Shown piece by piece: positions 11,921 through 24,335 of a stretch of 64,000 nucleotides of DNA; the first letter of the stretch is position 1; each line of letters starts with the position of its first letter. The stretch lies in contig JAXRKP010001606.1 of NCBI GenBank assembly GCA_037039925.1, positions 22,501 to 86,500 of the forward strand, written 5' to 3'. This stretch comes from Doris montereyensis. Its lineage: Eukaryota; Mollusca; Gastropoda; Nudibranchia; Dorididae. The notes under the pieces were generated by a model that was not told where the DNA came from, made no database searches, and saw only the letters and a program-made list of their open reading frames with translations. Made by a program: the position numbers and the translations under genes.

Positions 11921-12242
11921 AAATAAAGCAAACAATCTAGAGCTATTTATTGCTTGCTTTATAAATTCTTTTATCACAAAAGATGCTGGATCTACTTTTT
12001 CTTTGTAAACACCTTAAATAAAGTTTTGATTTTCCAAATTTATCAAACTACTGTTGTTATAAAAGATATTTTTTATATTTTTAATAATCTTTTTGACAGA
12101 ATATTGATTTAAAACATGTTCAAAAATTGGATCATGAATATAATAAGATAACAACATATTTGATTTGAAGGTAAGTTGTGAATATTATTTTCCAGTAGAA
12201 AAAGAATATATACATACTGTAACATACACACATTATTATTAC

Positions 12243-12471
12243 CTTTGGAGCGAGCAGCAATCAAAAATACCGAACAATAACAACAAGCGATGGGCAAGTC
12301 TCACTGGTGTGGATGGGAAGTGACAAATAACTTTCCATAATTTCCAAAAATCAGAGACAAACACAAGAATGGATGCTCAACACTCTCCAGGAAAACGATT
12401 TTGTCATTGATTGTGGGCAATCTCATGTACATGAGCCTTAAGGTCTTGGCTATGACACGGGAGGTACTCAA
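12243..12471 (-). CDS. Probable exon of the SIM-motif gene, with an in-frame stop
   Basis: On the minus strand, the acceptor CCCTGTGTGTTTTCACATCAG opens a phase 0 frame starting LSTSRVIAKTLRLMYMRLPT and continuing through DKIVFLESVEHPFLCLSLIF to TSHPHQ and a TGA at 12301-12303. The same frame reopens as DLPIACCYCSVFLIAARSK and runs to a plausible donor (CCAAAG then GTAATAA) at 12243. The peptide looks like an alpha-helical repeat. Either this is the terminal exon and the TGA is the true stop, or the exon is internal and the TGA is a mutation or sequence error. Assignment to the same gene as 17138-18642 rests on strand, order and similar character. Confidence 0.45.
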
Positions 12472-12869
12472 CTGATGTGAAAACACACAGGGGAGAAATA
12501 AGAAATTCTATGAGAGATACATGATAACGATTATTGAATAAAGACACTTACCAGAAAACATCATCATTGATAGACACATTGAATTATGTATCCTTGAATT
12601 CTTTGTATGAAATTACTGGATCTTTATAATCTTTTTTTAATATGCGGTCATATGGAAGCAAGATACAATTCAGTTTCCCATCAAGGACAAAAAATGCAAT
12701 TTCAGAGTGACAGTTTCATCTTCTTTCATTGAAATAGACCTGGATCATCCCATAATGCAGTGATCTCGGTGAATTTAGAGGAAGCACAAAGATGAAAGCC
12801 ATATAAAAGAAAGAAAAGAAGGAAGTTAGGGAGTAAGGAGAAAGGAGAATAAGAAGAAAGGAGGGAAAG
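12472..12869. other. Intronic or intergenic sequence, purine-rich at its right end
   Basis: No gene or element recognised. GGAGAAAG-rich sequence from about 12820 leads into the (GA)n tract. Confidence 0.4.
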
Positions 12870-13134
<265 letters not shown>

Positions 13135-13353
13135 AGGCAGAAAGAAGAAATGAGATGATATCACAGAACGATACCACCAAGTTTAAACGTCTCAATGAAA
13201 ACAGATAACTAGATAGAAATAGTCACTAACGACAAAAAATAATAATTTGATGTCAACAGATCAGCGATTAGGCATGGAGATTGAACTGAATAGATAGAAA
13301 GACAGCTGAACAGTATTTTTAAAAAGTTTAACAAGTAGACAGAACGATAAATA

Positions 13354-13720
13354 CAGTCAAAGCTGATAATTGGAACACTGCTTCATTGGTGCGATTCCTC
13401 TGGGAAAGAATGATTTCTATGAAAATGTACTGCTTCATTGGTGCGATTCCTCTGGCAAAGAATTATTTCTATGAAAATGTACTGCTTCATTAGTGCGATT
13501 CCTCTGGCAAAGAATTATTTCTATGAAAATGTACTGTTTAGTTGGAACGCTCGCCGCTTCATTGCAACAAGGGGAAATTGTTATTGTATCAAATTGAGAC
13601 AAACTTTCGGATGTGAAAGCTGTTGTAACATAAAATCAAAACACTTATCAGCTTTTACATTTAGATTAAGTGTGCGACCATTGTACAGTATACTAATAAT
13701 ACTATGCTCCTTATACAGTT
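13354..13720. mobile_element. Short pogo/Tigger-like element with internal 52 bp triplication
   Basis: The left end TACAGTCAAAGCTGATAATT, followed by GGAACACTGCTTCATTGG, has the wording common at termini of pogo/Tigger-type DNA transposons. A 52 bp unit (CTTCATTGGTGCGATTCCTC onward, to AAAATGTACTG) is repeated three times at 13380-13540. The following 180 bp (GTGAAAGCTGTTGTAACATA; CACTTATCAGCTTTT) is homologous to 53030-53240, so both copies belong to one family. No transposase frame is present. The right terminus is uncertain. Confidence 0.5.
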
Positions 13721-13837
13721 AACAGTACACTATGCTCACACCAGATAATGTTTCGATAGCAGATGTAGATTGCATAGTCGTGTGAATGAGACAACTTAGG
13801 TAGAGTACGAACACTATACCGCCGCCACTATACACCA

Positions 13838-14520
13838 TTCCCAATTGTACATCGTGCTCCCATTCCCAATTGTACATCGTAATTGTACATCGTGCTCCCA
13901 TTCCCAATTGTACATCGTAATTGTACATCGTGCTCCCATTCCCAATTGTACATCGTGCTCCCATTCCCAATTGTACATCGTGCTCCCATTCCCAATTGTA
14001 CATCGTGTTCCCATTCCCAATTGTACATCCCATTCCCAATTGTACATGGTGTTCCATTCCAATTGTACATCGTGTTCCCATTCCCAATTGTACATGGTGT
14101 TCCCATTCCCAATTGTACATCGTGTTCCCATTCCCAATTGTACATCGTGTTCCCATTCCCAATTGTACATGGTGTTCCCATTCCCAATTGTACATCATGT
14201 TCCCATTCCCAATTGTACATCGTGTTCCCATTCCCAATTGTACATCGTGCTCCCATTCCCAATTGTACATCGTGTTCCCATTCCCAATTGTACATCGTGT
14301 TCCCATTCCCAATTGTACACATCAATTGTACATTCCCATTCCCAATTGTACATGGTGTTCCATTCCCAATTGTACATGGTGCTCCCATTCCCAATTGTAC
14401 ATGGTGCTCCCATTCCCAATTGTACATCGTGCTCCCATTCCCAATTGTACATCGTGTTCCCATTCCCAATTGTACATCGTGTTCCCATTCCCAATTGTAC
14501 ATCGTGTTCCCATTCCCAAG
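13838..14520. repeat. Minisatellite, 25 bp unit, about 27 copies
   Basis: The unit is CCCATTCCCAATTGTACATC followed by GTGTT or GTGCT. Each unit holds two overlapping palindromes, CAATTG and TGTACA. Because 25 is not a multiple of three and the unit lacks stops, frames of 110-240 codons stay open on both strands. They are not genes. A few units are truncated by deletion near 13870, 14030 and 14320. Confidence 0.97.
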
Positions 14521-14639
14521 TTTTTATCGTGTGCACTACGAATAAGCGGCATCCATAGTATATACATCTTTAAACGATATGGCGTCAGCATTTTATATCA
14601 GCGATTTGTCTTCTCGCCACGAGTCATTGCAGACCACTA

Positions 14640-14988
14640 AGGTCGATGAATAACGCCCTTCAAATTCAACGCAACACACTGCGCTGCTGTTCAAAAGCCG
14701 GTGAACGCACAGATTCCAACATTTCAATTCCAGGGTGTGGGATGATCTTCCCAATGACGTGAAGTTATCGCCATCTCTGGATATTTTCAAGAAGCACTTG
14801 AAGACATATTTATTTAGAAAACCTTTTAATGTTTCTGGTTAGAGAGTACCATTTAACAACGAAATTTTAAAACCTGTTTTTGCATTTTTCCGAGTGGTTG
14901 TGTGTAGTAGCAAGTAATTTTTTTATTATTTTATTTTTGTAATGCGCCCAGAGATCTATATATGAGATGTTGGCGCAATATAAATGTG

Positions 14989-14990
<2 letters not shown>
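14640..14990 (+). pseudogene. 3' end of a CR1/L2-type LINE
   Basis: A plus-strand frame reads VWDDLPNDVKLSPSLDIFKK, then HLKTYLFRKPFNVSG and a stop. This is the standard C-terminus of CR1/L2-type LINE proteins (WNDLP, then SLxxFKxxLKTYLF). About 150 bp of 3' UTR follows, ending TTGGCGCAATATAAATGTGC and then (ATT)n. Everything upstream of the final 60 codons or so is missing. Confidence 0.75.
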
Positions 14991-15040
<50 letters not shown>

Positions 15041-15076
15041 TATTATTATTATTATTATTATTATTTATTATTAATT
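14991..15076. repeat. (ATT)n tail of the LINE 3' end
   Basis: About 85 bp of ATT triplets directly abutting the LINE 3' UTR, with two slips to TTTATT. Confidence 0.95.
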
Positions 15077-17137
15077 GACTTTCAAATGTGACACGATTTG
15101 GGAGATTTTTTCTTATATAATTAGGTGGGCGTGGCTGTTTACACAGAAGCCCTAGCAATTTTTTTTAATCCTACCACACCCGAGATCACCTTAGTTGTGG
15201 ATGTGGGTAATATCCAATGAAATCAAAATTCCTTTGGCGTTCAAAAACGTTTATTTAATTTACCTTCCAAGCAAACATTTGATACAAAACAACAACTAAA
15301 TACAAGCAACAAGTGACAGATTTTCAGGGGGAGGGGGGGGGGGGGGCACCTGAAGTGATTTTTTTTTGCTTTTGAGTTTAGGCTTTTCCTTTTAGTATGT
15401 ACATGAGTAACTGTCAACATACAGACATCCTATATCATTGAAAAGTTTGTAGCGTCCTTGGTTGCAATAGAAACGGTTGCCATAGAAACGGCTGCCATCT
15501 TGGATGACTCAATTTTCAAAAATCTATCTCCTCTCTTAGTTATGAATAAAATCACTCAAAACCTGTGCAGATCGTTTTTTCCATTCAATATCTGAAGAGT
15601 GATGTCGGTTTTTTTTAAATATTTTGGATAGGATTTTTTTATGAAATTTTGAAAATACTATATACTATATATCGTGAATGTACAAAAACGGCATTTTTAT
15701 TACAACAAAAATTCTCAAAAAGTTTACGATATATAAAAAAACAACGTCATTCTATTAACATATTGACAATCTGTGTGCCAAATATAATACAAATCGCTCG
15801 GCAAATGGCGGAGGAGATAGCATTTTATAGTGGAAACACTAGTTCGAGAAAAATGAAAGTACAAAAAACATCAAGAGAAAATAACACAAAACAAACGTTT
15901 CAGATGGGTTTCCTTGTTATAGCAGCCTCTTACTCTTTCGAGTCTCTGGCATTGTTACTTATGTAGATAGGATTATAAATCTAGGTTTACATGTGCACTG
16001 TTGTGAAAACAGACGTCGAAATGACCAGTTGCTTGTTTTTTTTCTCTATATCCTATGCTTGTGCGCGTGTTTACATACACACTGATGCAGTACCTCTTAT
16101 ATCACCCAGCGATGAGCCGAAGCAGAAACGAGGTCAAGTCGGTGTTGCCACATTTGGCGATTAACCGCCAATATACGGTTTTTCTGCCATCTTCTCAGTT
16201 AGTGTTAGGGTAATTTACGTCAAAATGTTGATTGTTTTTACCTACCCTCGCCTACAAAATAATTTGCACAAAAAAAACAACATTATATTTATATGGACAT
16301 TTTTCTGCGATAAACTTGTAGATGAATGATCGTTTTACCCCAATATGCAAAGTAAAGAAAATCAACCTTTTGGTCCAACCCCCCCCCCAAGAACAAATAG
16401 CCGAGCCTGCAAACAAATAAGGCTGCGGTCAGAAAACAAAGGCTGTGAGGGCATGCATTCAGTGGCCGAGGTCAGAAGCAATGGCCATGCCGATGTGCAC
16501 TACTGTAGTGTAATGTATCGTCGGCCTCATTGTGACACGGCAATGTGCTGTGGTGGCGCTGTTTTTTGCGAGCATTCGCTTAGACCAAATGGCTATCGCC
16601 TTGGCCAGTCAGTAAAGTTGAAGCCTCATACCATTAATTCTATGGGGTATTTTATGGTAAGCAGCCGCGCCTAGGAGTTCGTACTCTAAGTCTCTCACAT
16701 CAGATGATCACCAATGATGAATGGCTGGCCTGGTACACTTGTACCAATTATCGTAATCATTTACATAATACACTATATATAAGTTATACGGTTGTTCCAT
16801 GCGTGGATGCCGCTTACTCGTAACGCTGTTCGACAGAACGACGTTCAGTGTTTGTTCCAATTAAGCAGCTTCGACTGCAACTAGATAGAAAAATTGATAT
16901 ATATACCAATCTTGACAAGCAGACAGATTTAAAGACAGGCAGACAGACAGACCAGGAGCTATTGCTGGACATGCATCAGATTGATAAATCGCTGAATCAA
17001 TGGACAGAATATGATATAGGTGCATGAACATCTCATAGATTGGGATATTGGTGGATGCCCAGTTGGATGAGTGGATGAATCAATGGATGTGGGTAAGGAT
17101 AATGGAATAAATATCTCAAAATAAGTCATGTTTTTAC
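15077..17137. other. Intron or intergenic sequence
   Basis: G-runs lie near 15327-15346 and a C-run near 16380. A 109-codon frame at 16345-16674 has no recognisable motif. Near 16848-16888 the sequence TTCCAATTAAGCAGCTTCGA followed by CTGC resembles the inverse of the pogo-like terminus at 13354, so it may be an opposing end of that or a related element. Confidence 0.4.
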
Positions 17138-18642
17138 CACATTTCTGCACACCAGTAATCCCAGATGGAGCAGATGCTGAAGGGAAGAAATCCACTGAAA
17201 TCTCCCAGAAAGACCAACCCTGCCTGGGGACATCTTGTTGCCTTTCTCTTCCTTTGCCGAAAAATGACGCACATTTCAATTTCATTCAGAATAGAAATCA
17301 CATTTTGTTTTCCCTCGTCCATGGACAAAAATGAATGCGACAAAGATCGCCTGACCTGTGATCTATCACAGAGATTGCGAACAAAAACGTTCAATTCAAA
17401 AACATGAATAATGAAATGAATGGGCGTCATACGAGTGGTGTTGATCTTCCAAGTTTTCTTTCTCCTGTCCACTAAAACTGATTTCAATTGAGCCTCAGAC
17501 AGAGTAGCAACATTTGGAATTATTTGTAAGAGAGATAGTAACGTAGCGTAGATCAGATTTACGTTTCTGGCATTTTCTTCATTTTTAAGTAACACGCAAA
17601 TTAAATTTTCGGTAAGATCTACGTCGGGAATATATTGACATGAAAAATCTTCCAGCAGATGCAAGCCTGCATTGTACCCGTTATCCAGCAATGCATTTAT
17701 AAGAGTGGTATGACAATAGGATGCTTGCTTGCTGGCGGTATGGGTAACAGGAAAAGGCAAATATGTAGTGTTATACAAGCACAAGAGTTGGTTTCTCTCA
17801 AGGTATAAAAAAATTGTTTTGATGATTGGTTACGTTTGTGACTTGTTTCATTGGACACGAGTCATTTGCATCAAATGTTTCATCTTTACTACTATAAATG
17901 TCATCTTGCTTTGGACTTGCGTCATCAGATTGTAAAGAAGGGAGATCGTCAGATTGTAAAGAAGGAAGACGATTCAATTTAAGTTTGGTTCTTGAACAAA
18001 ACTTAGCTCCCCACCAGACACAACAGAGACAGAATCTAAAGGATGTGACTCATCAGAGACTGGTTTAAAGGGCAAGGAAGCTGCTTGTCTTTCAAAACAT
18101 ATTCTCCGCTTTCTTTTGCATTTACAACCAATATCCACTTTATTCTCTTTATCTTCAATCAAAATCCGTTGTATAGCATCCTCCTCCTCGTATTTGTGCG
18201 AATAAGGCACAACCGATTCATCAAGAGGTAGAGACCCTGCCTGTTTCTCTTCACTGATTCTTCTTCGAAAGCAAGTAATCTTACTAGGCTGATAGTCATT
18301 GCTGCGTGATTTGGCATGGTTATCACAGACAAACTGTGTTGATCACATGGTCGTATGTTTAAAAGCAAATGGTCCACTATCTCCCTCTCTTTCGAAAACA
18401 AAAATGTGTCACCCTCCGTCAACGCACAAATGCAACTTCTGTCTTCTTTTAAAGATACGGTAGGGGATACAGATATTGACTTTGATAGGAATTTGAATAT
18501 CTGAGGTTAAGTCTGGCAACTCATCATCTGAAGAGGATGATATAAATGTAATATCAACACAGTCATCAGGTAAGACGTTTCTCTTTTGTCTTTTTCTTTG
18601 TTGAATATTTCCTCTCTTTCTCCTGGTTCTGATTCTAACTCT
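17138..18642 (-). CDS. Large exon of SIM-motif gene: basic/acidic region then helical region
   Basis: A strong acceptor (AATCTTTTTCAG on the minus strand) precedes a phase 0 start RVRIRTRRKRGNIQQRKRQK, which matches the phase of the donor at 29779. Then comes VDITFISSSSDDELPDL, a SUMO-interacting-motif-like hydrophobic strand plus Ser/Asp. An acidic, low-complexity stretch follows (DDLPSLQSDDASPKQDD). The final 200 or so residues are helical and read as a folded domain (HTTLINALLDNGYNAGLHLL; LIYATLLSLLQIIPNVATLS; TRMTPIHFIIHVFELNVFVR). A donor (ATGTG then GTAAAAA) ends the exon. Continuity requires about four single-base frame changes, near 18480, 18290, 17985 and 17815, the last in an A7 run. 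N-terminal SIMs plus a solenoid recall SIMC1/SLF1, partners of SLF2 and SMC5/6, but I cannot confirm this. Confidence 0.6.
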
Positions 18643-19495
18643 CTGAAAAAGATTTTTTTTAAAATCACTGGTCAGTACAAGTGGGCAATTTGTGAGAACA
18701 TAATATAATAAAAACAAACGATGAACAATTCAATATAAAATGTATAATAGGGGGGGGGGGGGGGGGGTGACATGCAAAATTCGCTATGCGCCATTTTTAC
18801 ATATCATGAGTTTTTTTCACCATCTCAGACTTTGAATGAAGTCTTCTGATGATGAACTCATTTTTTTGTTCAAAACTAACTATATATAATATTCTTTTAC
18901 AATTTGGCTCTAAACATCAAATTGATTGGGCTTTATTTAGAACTAAGGGAAGTCAAACTTGATTTTCTCAACTTGTCTTTTTTGGATATAGCGGTTTTTT
19001 GCATCTCACCCCCTCATATATATATACATGTACTGTGTAATTTAAAGGTGAATTTATCAGGAAGTCTAATTATCTAATGAGCAATCTTGTAACAACCATA
19101 AACCGAAAACCAAGTATCAAAATGGAATAGATCATCCAATTGTTTCAAATTATAATGAATTAATATCATTGAGCAGAGTACATGAATCGTTACATAGTTG
19201 TGGTCACCGCTTATGCTTAAGAGGCTGTCTACCAAAGAGTCAAGAGGCCACTCTTTCTATGTAACAGATTTTTTCATCTTTAATTATCATGTCTATGAAG
19301 CCACTTCAAAAACCTTCATTCCTGCTAAGAGGTCAGTCTGTCTTTTGTCGGAAGGCCAAATATGGTCAGCTGCTAAACTCAATACAATAAAACAAAGATT
19401 TAAATTCAAATAACAGCAATACCGCGTTTCTCTCTACCTGGAACATGTTATTGTAGATCTACATGATGTTGTAGTTGTAGGCCTAGGAAATAATA
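18643..19495. other. Intron sequence
   Basis: AT-rich, with a G17-type homopolymer near 18751-18767. No element recognised. Confidence 0.4.
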
Positions 19496-19499
19496 CTGT

Positions 19500-20980
19500 A
19501 ATCTTTACTAGCAGCTCCTACTCCTAGCCAGTGTTCAGATCTTTGGTGTTGATGATGTCAAACACCCATTAGCTGAACGAGCTCCTACTCCTTGCCAGTG
19601 TTAGGATCTTTGGTGTTGATGATGCAAAACATCCATTAGCTGAACGAGCTCCTACTCCTAGGATCCAGTGTTAGATCTTTTGAACGAGTTGATGATGCCA
19701 TTCATCCATTAGCTGAACGAGCTCCTACTCCTAGCCAGTGTTAGGATATTTGGTGTTGATGATGCCATTCATCCATTAGCTAAACGATCTCCATCCATTA
19801 GCTGAACGAGTGTCCTACTCCTAGCCAGTGTTATTTGGTGATGATGATGATCTTTGGTGTTGATGATGCAAACATCCATTAGCTGAACGAGCTCCTACTC
19901 CTAGCCAGTGTTAGGATATTTGGTGTTGATGATGCCATTCATCCATTAGCTGAACGAGCTCCTACTCCTAGCCAGTGTTAGGATATTTGGTGTTGATGAT
20001 GTCAAACATCCATTAGCTGAACGAGCTCCTACTCCTAGCCAGTGTTAGTATATTTGGTGTTGATGATGCCATTCATCCAAACATCCATTGGCTGAACGAG
20101 CTCCTACTCCTAGCCAGTGTTAGGATATTTGGTGTTGATGATGCCATTCATCCATTAGCTGAACGAGCTCTACTCTAGCCAGTGTTAGTATATTTGGTGG
20201 TGATGATGCAAAACATCCATTAGCTGAACGAGCTCCTACTCCTTGCCAGTGTTCGGATCGTTGGTGTTGATGATGCCAAACATCCATTAGCTAAACGAGC
20301 TCCTACTCCTTGCCAGTGTTCGGATCTTTGGTGTTGATGATATCAAACATCCATTAGCTAAACGAGCTCCTACTCCTTGCCAGTGTTAGGATCTTTGGTG
20401 TTGATGATGCCAAACATCCATTGCCAGTGTTAGGATCTTTGGTGTAGATGATCAAACATCCATTAGCTGAACGAGCTCCCTACTCCTAGCCAGTGTTAGG
20501 ATATTTGGTGTTGATGATGCCATTCATCCATTAGCTGAACGAGCTCCTACTCCTAGCCAGTGTTAGGATATTTGGTGTTGATGATGTCAAACATCCATTA
20601 GCTAAACGAGCTCCTACTCCTAGCCAGTGTTAGGATCTTTGGTGTTGATGATGATCCAAACAGTCCATTCAGTCAAACACCCATTCTGAACGAGCTCCTA
20701 CTCCTAGCCAGTGTTAGGATCTTTGGTGTTGATGATGCCATTCATCCATTAGCTGAACGAGCTCCTATTAGCCAGTGTTAGGACTTTGGTGTTGATGGTG
20801 TCAAACATCTTGAAGGACTCCTAGCCAGTGTTAGGATATTTGGTGTTGATGATGCCAACAGAACACAGTGTTTCCATTTGGTGTTGAGTAGTCGAGCTCC
20901 TACCCCGGATTGGAACATCTTGAAGAGCTCCACTCCTAGCCAGTCACAGGCATGCCAAACACCCAAGCTGCTCCTACTCC
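19500..20980. repeat. Satellite-like array, 67 bp unit, about 20 copies
   Basis: The unit runs CTGAACGAGCTCCTACTCCT, AGCCAGTGTTAGGATATTTG, GTGTTGATGATGCCATTCAT, CCATTAG. Variants alternate ATATTTGG with ATCTTTGG and CCATTCATCC with CAAACATCC. The array degenerates at its right end (20800-21030), where units are shuffled and mixed with unrelated sequence. Confidence 0.95.
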
Positions 20981-20984
20981 TAGC

Positions 20985-21785
20985 GGTGTTAGGATCTTTG
21001 GTGTTGATGCCAAACATCCAAGCTGAACGAGTGGATTGACATTGATCTACGGTCCAACAGAACACTTCCAGAGCAGTCACCACATTGGAACATCTTGGCC
21101 AATTGGTCACAGGCACCGCCATAAGATACAAACTAGAAATGTTTTCACTGACCCCGAAGAGAAATCGTTTCTCCCCTTGGCAACTAATGTTATGTCATTA
21201 CCAACACCGCACAATAACACTTCATTGTTATTGTCACACTTTATCTAAACAAAAATAATTATTGTCATCGGACCATAATAATTTTGTTTTTTTAATTTTC
21301 AACTGATGAATACCATGCGCTGTTACATGTATGTTTATTATTACCATGCATTATTACCCATGCATATATATATATGTGTGTGAATTTTATTTTACTGTGA
21401 AACTTGATGTACCGCCAAGCGAATGTGACTGTATTTTGGGACAATATAAAAATCTTTTACCATATCTTATCTTAAAGGACTGATGATGGTCTGGATTAAA
21501 ACTGAATTAGGCCTTACTGTTTGATGCAACGGTTACCTAGTGATGTGATCAATAGAAACAAAAAGAAGAATATAATGTTCAATAAATGCATACTGCTTCA
21601 TACTTTCTAATCTTTCTACATCCTCCTCCCTCTTGTTGAGCTCTAGGCCTAAATATGTGACCTATATAAACATTGCAAAGTGATTATCTAGGCTACACCC
21701 CCATATATTCAGTATTCGTCGATGAGACTATCCAGCTTAGACTATAAGGCTGCATTTTGCCATCTCCCGCAAACAGCCTCTTAGG
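20985..21785. other. Intron sequence after the 67 bp array
   Basis: Contains degraded 67 bp units up to about 21030 and AT-rich sequence thereafter. A minus-strand open frame at 20778-21131 is largely repeat-derived. Confidence 0.4.
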
Positions 21786-21789
21786 CGGA

Positions 21790-22040
21790 GACCACTGTAT
21801 ATATGTGTGTATATATACATTTATATAAATACGAAACCACTGTATATATGTGTGTATACATTTATATAAATACGAAACCACTGTATATATGTGTATATAC
21901 ATTTATATAAATACGAAACCACTGTATATATGTGTATATACATTTATATAAATACGAAACCACTGTATATATGTGTATATACATTTTATAAATACGAAAC
22001 CACTGTATATATGTGTGTATACATTTATATAAATACTGCC
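21790..22040. repeat. Minisatellite, about 41 bp unit, six copies
   Basis: The unit is ACGAAACCACTGTATATATG, TGTATATACATTTATATAAA, T. Spacing varies by a few bases in the TG/TA portion. Confidence 0.95.
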
Positions 22041-22414
22041 AAAGGGGTCCCTGGGAACTCGCAGCTTTCACACGCTTTCGATGATGTGATGATGACATAA
22101 GGAAGATCCAAAACGACATTGCCACTAACATTAAACAACGACCTTAAAAGAGTTCCAGGTAACACACAAAGAGAACATCACAGACCGACCTCGAACTCAT
22201 GCGAGAAATATCACACAAAACAGAACTAGATAACCCTACTGAGTTTCACGTATGGACATATGGTCAATAATATAACATATAAAGAAAACGAAAGTCAGTA
22301 AGTCTTGATTAAAGGTTGTCCCAATCTAATTTAAATATGTCATACTGGACCGTTGTCAGTGACAACTCAATTGCTTGTGTTCAAGTAAACAGTCTGTTGT
22401 CTCGAGTCTCTCCT

Positions 22415-24005
22415 TGTATCAGATTGGCAGAAATGATATTAAAAACTAGATTGGCAGAAATGATATTAAAAACTAGATTGGCAGAAATGATATTAAAAAC
22501 TAGATTGGCAGAAATAACAGAAACAGGATTGGCAGAAATGACATTAAAAAGAAGATTGGCAGAAATGACAGACATAAGATCAATAGAAATGATGATATTA
22601 AAAACAAGATTGACAGAAATAATAGAAATAAGATTGGCAGAAATAACAGAAATAAGGTTGGCCCAAATGACATTAAAAACAAGATTGGCAGAAATGACAG
22701 AAGGCACAAGATTGGCAAAAATGACAGAAAAACAAGATTTAGCAGAAATGATACAAACAAGATTGGCAGAAATGACAGAACAAGCAAGATTGGCAGAATA
22801 ACAGAAACATGATTGGCAAAAATGACAGAAATATGTTTCATATCATTATCTAGCGGAACTTGTAAGATTAACAGAAATGACAGAATAACAAGATTAGCAG
22901 AAATGACATTAAATACAAGATTGGCAGAAATGACAGAAACAAAATTGGCAGAAATGACAGAAACAAGATTGGCAGAAATGATAGAAATATGTTTCATGTC
23001 ATTATCTAGCAGAAATGACATCTAACTTGTAAGATTGGCAAAAATGACAGAAGAAACAAGATTTGGCAGAAATGACAGAAACAAGATTGGCAGAAATGAC
23101 AGAACAAGCAAGATTGGCAGAATAACAGAAACATGAGTAGCAAAAATGACAGAAATATGTTTCATATCATTATCTAACGGAACTCATAAGATTGACAGAA
23201 ATGACAGAATAACAAGATTAGCAGAAATGACATTAAATTCAAGATTGGCAGAAATGACAGAAACAAGATTGGCAGAAATGACAGAAATATATTTCATGTC
23301 ATTATCTAGCAGAAATGACATTTAATTGGCAGAAATGTAGAATAACAAGATTGGAAATGACATTAAATTGATTGGCTTGAATAACAAGATTGGCAGAAAT
23401 GACATTATTAAAAACAAGATTGGCAGAAATGACAGAAATAGATTGGTAGAAATGACAGAAACAAGATTGGCAGAAATGACAGAATAACAAAATTGGCAGA
23501 AATGACAGAAACAAGATTGGCAGAAATGACAGAATAACAAAATTGGCAGAAATGACAGAAAAACAAAATTGGCAGAAATGAGAAATGACGGAATAACAAG
23601 ATTGGCAGAAATGACATTAAAAACAAGATTGGCAGAAATGACAGAAATAGGATTGGTAGAAATGACAGAAACAAGATTGGCAGAAATGACAGAATAACAA
23701 AATTGGCAGAAATGACAGAAACAAGATTGGCAGAAATGACAGAATAACAAAATTGGCAGAAATGACAGAATAACAAAATTGGCAGAAATGACAGAAATAG
23801 GATTGGCAGAAATCATAAATGAAAAGAACATAGATTAATAGAAATGACATTTAAAAACAAAATTGGCAGAAATGACAGGAACAAGACTAATAGAAATGAC
23901 AGACAGTAAGACAAGATAGGCAGAAATGACAGAAACAATATGGGCAGAAATGATAGAAGAAACACGACTGGCAGAAATGACAGAAATATCTTTCCCATTA
24001 TTATC
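22415..24005. repeat. Satellite block 1, about 24 bp unit
   Basis: The unit is ATTGGCAGAAATGACAGAAA followed by CAAG, with variants ending ATTAAAAACAAG or ATAACAAG. A marker sequence ATATGTTTCATATCATTATC + TAGC recurs at irregular intervals (near 22830, 22990, 23155 and 23290, and in altered form at 23985), giving a higher-order structure. Confidence 0.95.
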
Positions 24006-24335
24006 TAGCAGAAATGACCTTTTTGTTTTGTTTTTGTTTTGTTTCGAGTAATTGAGATCTCTTATTAATAGAGTTCATCAACGATGTTAGTATTTTTAAA
24101 AAACAATTTGAAGATTATTTATAGACTTTCTTGGGCCTGACGATTCATTCACACTGTTAAGAGACTCGTGCTGGATCAATCACACTTTATGCGCTCTTTT
24201 TTTCTTAAACTACTGTATCGGCTTCTTGTTTTGGTCCATTTGCGTCATATGACAGTTATTAACCTGGAGAAAGATCATTTCGGGCATCTGAACCCATACA
24301 CCGAAAGGTAGAATGGGAACTGATAAAGAAAGAAA
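24006..24335. other. Unique insert inside the 24 bp satellite
   Basis: About 330 bp without satellite units. A short plus-strand frame reads EFINDVSIFKKQFEDYL and a stop. It resembles the final residues of LINE proteins, so the insert may be a LINE 3' end remnant. The match is too short to be sure. Confidence 0.35.

Larger units (their letters stand above)
8647..11945 (+). mobile_element. Near full-length decayed LINE with endonuclease and reverse transcriptase
   Basis: Order on the plus strand: a 5' UTR with two monomers of about 70 bp (8690-8830); an apurinic-type endonuclease from about 8920; a SINE insertion at 9633-9843 with an 11 bp target duplication; a linker; reverse transcriptase from about 10480; and a C-terminal domain ending near 11920. 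Every domain is interrupted by stops or frameshifts, so the copy is dead. It is the longest of the window's non-LTR elements. The wording of its motifs differs from the Rex1-like element at 40.2-42.4 kb, so at least two LINE lineages are present. I could not fix the clade; the Jockey/RTE neighbourhood is a guess. Confidence 0.8.

Noticed and set aside
12301..12303. Selenocysteine reading of the in-frame TGA
   Set aside because: No selenoprotein family resemblance, and no SECIS element could be recognised. A stop or an error is simpler.
13719..14640. Several frames of 110-240 codons on both strands
   Set aside because: Open in nearly every frame because the 25 bp unit lacks stops. Not selective for one frame.
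16345..16674. 109-codon plus-strand frame
   Set aside because: No motif, no splice context, and the frame spans a C-run. Probably chance.
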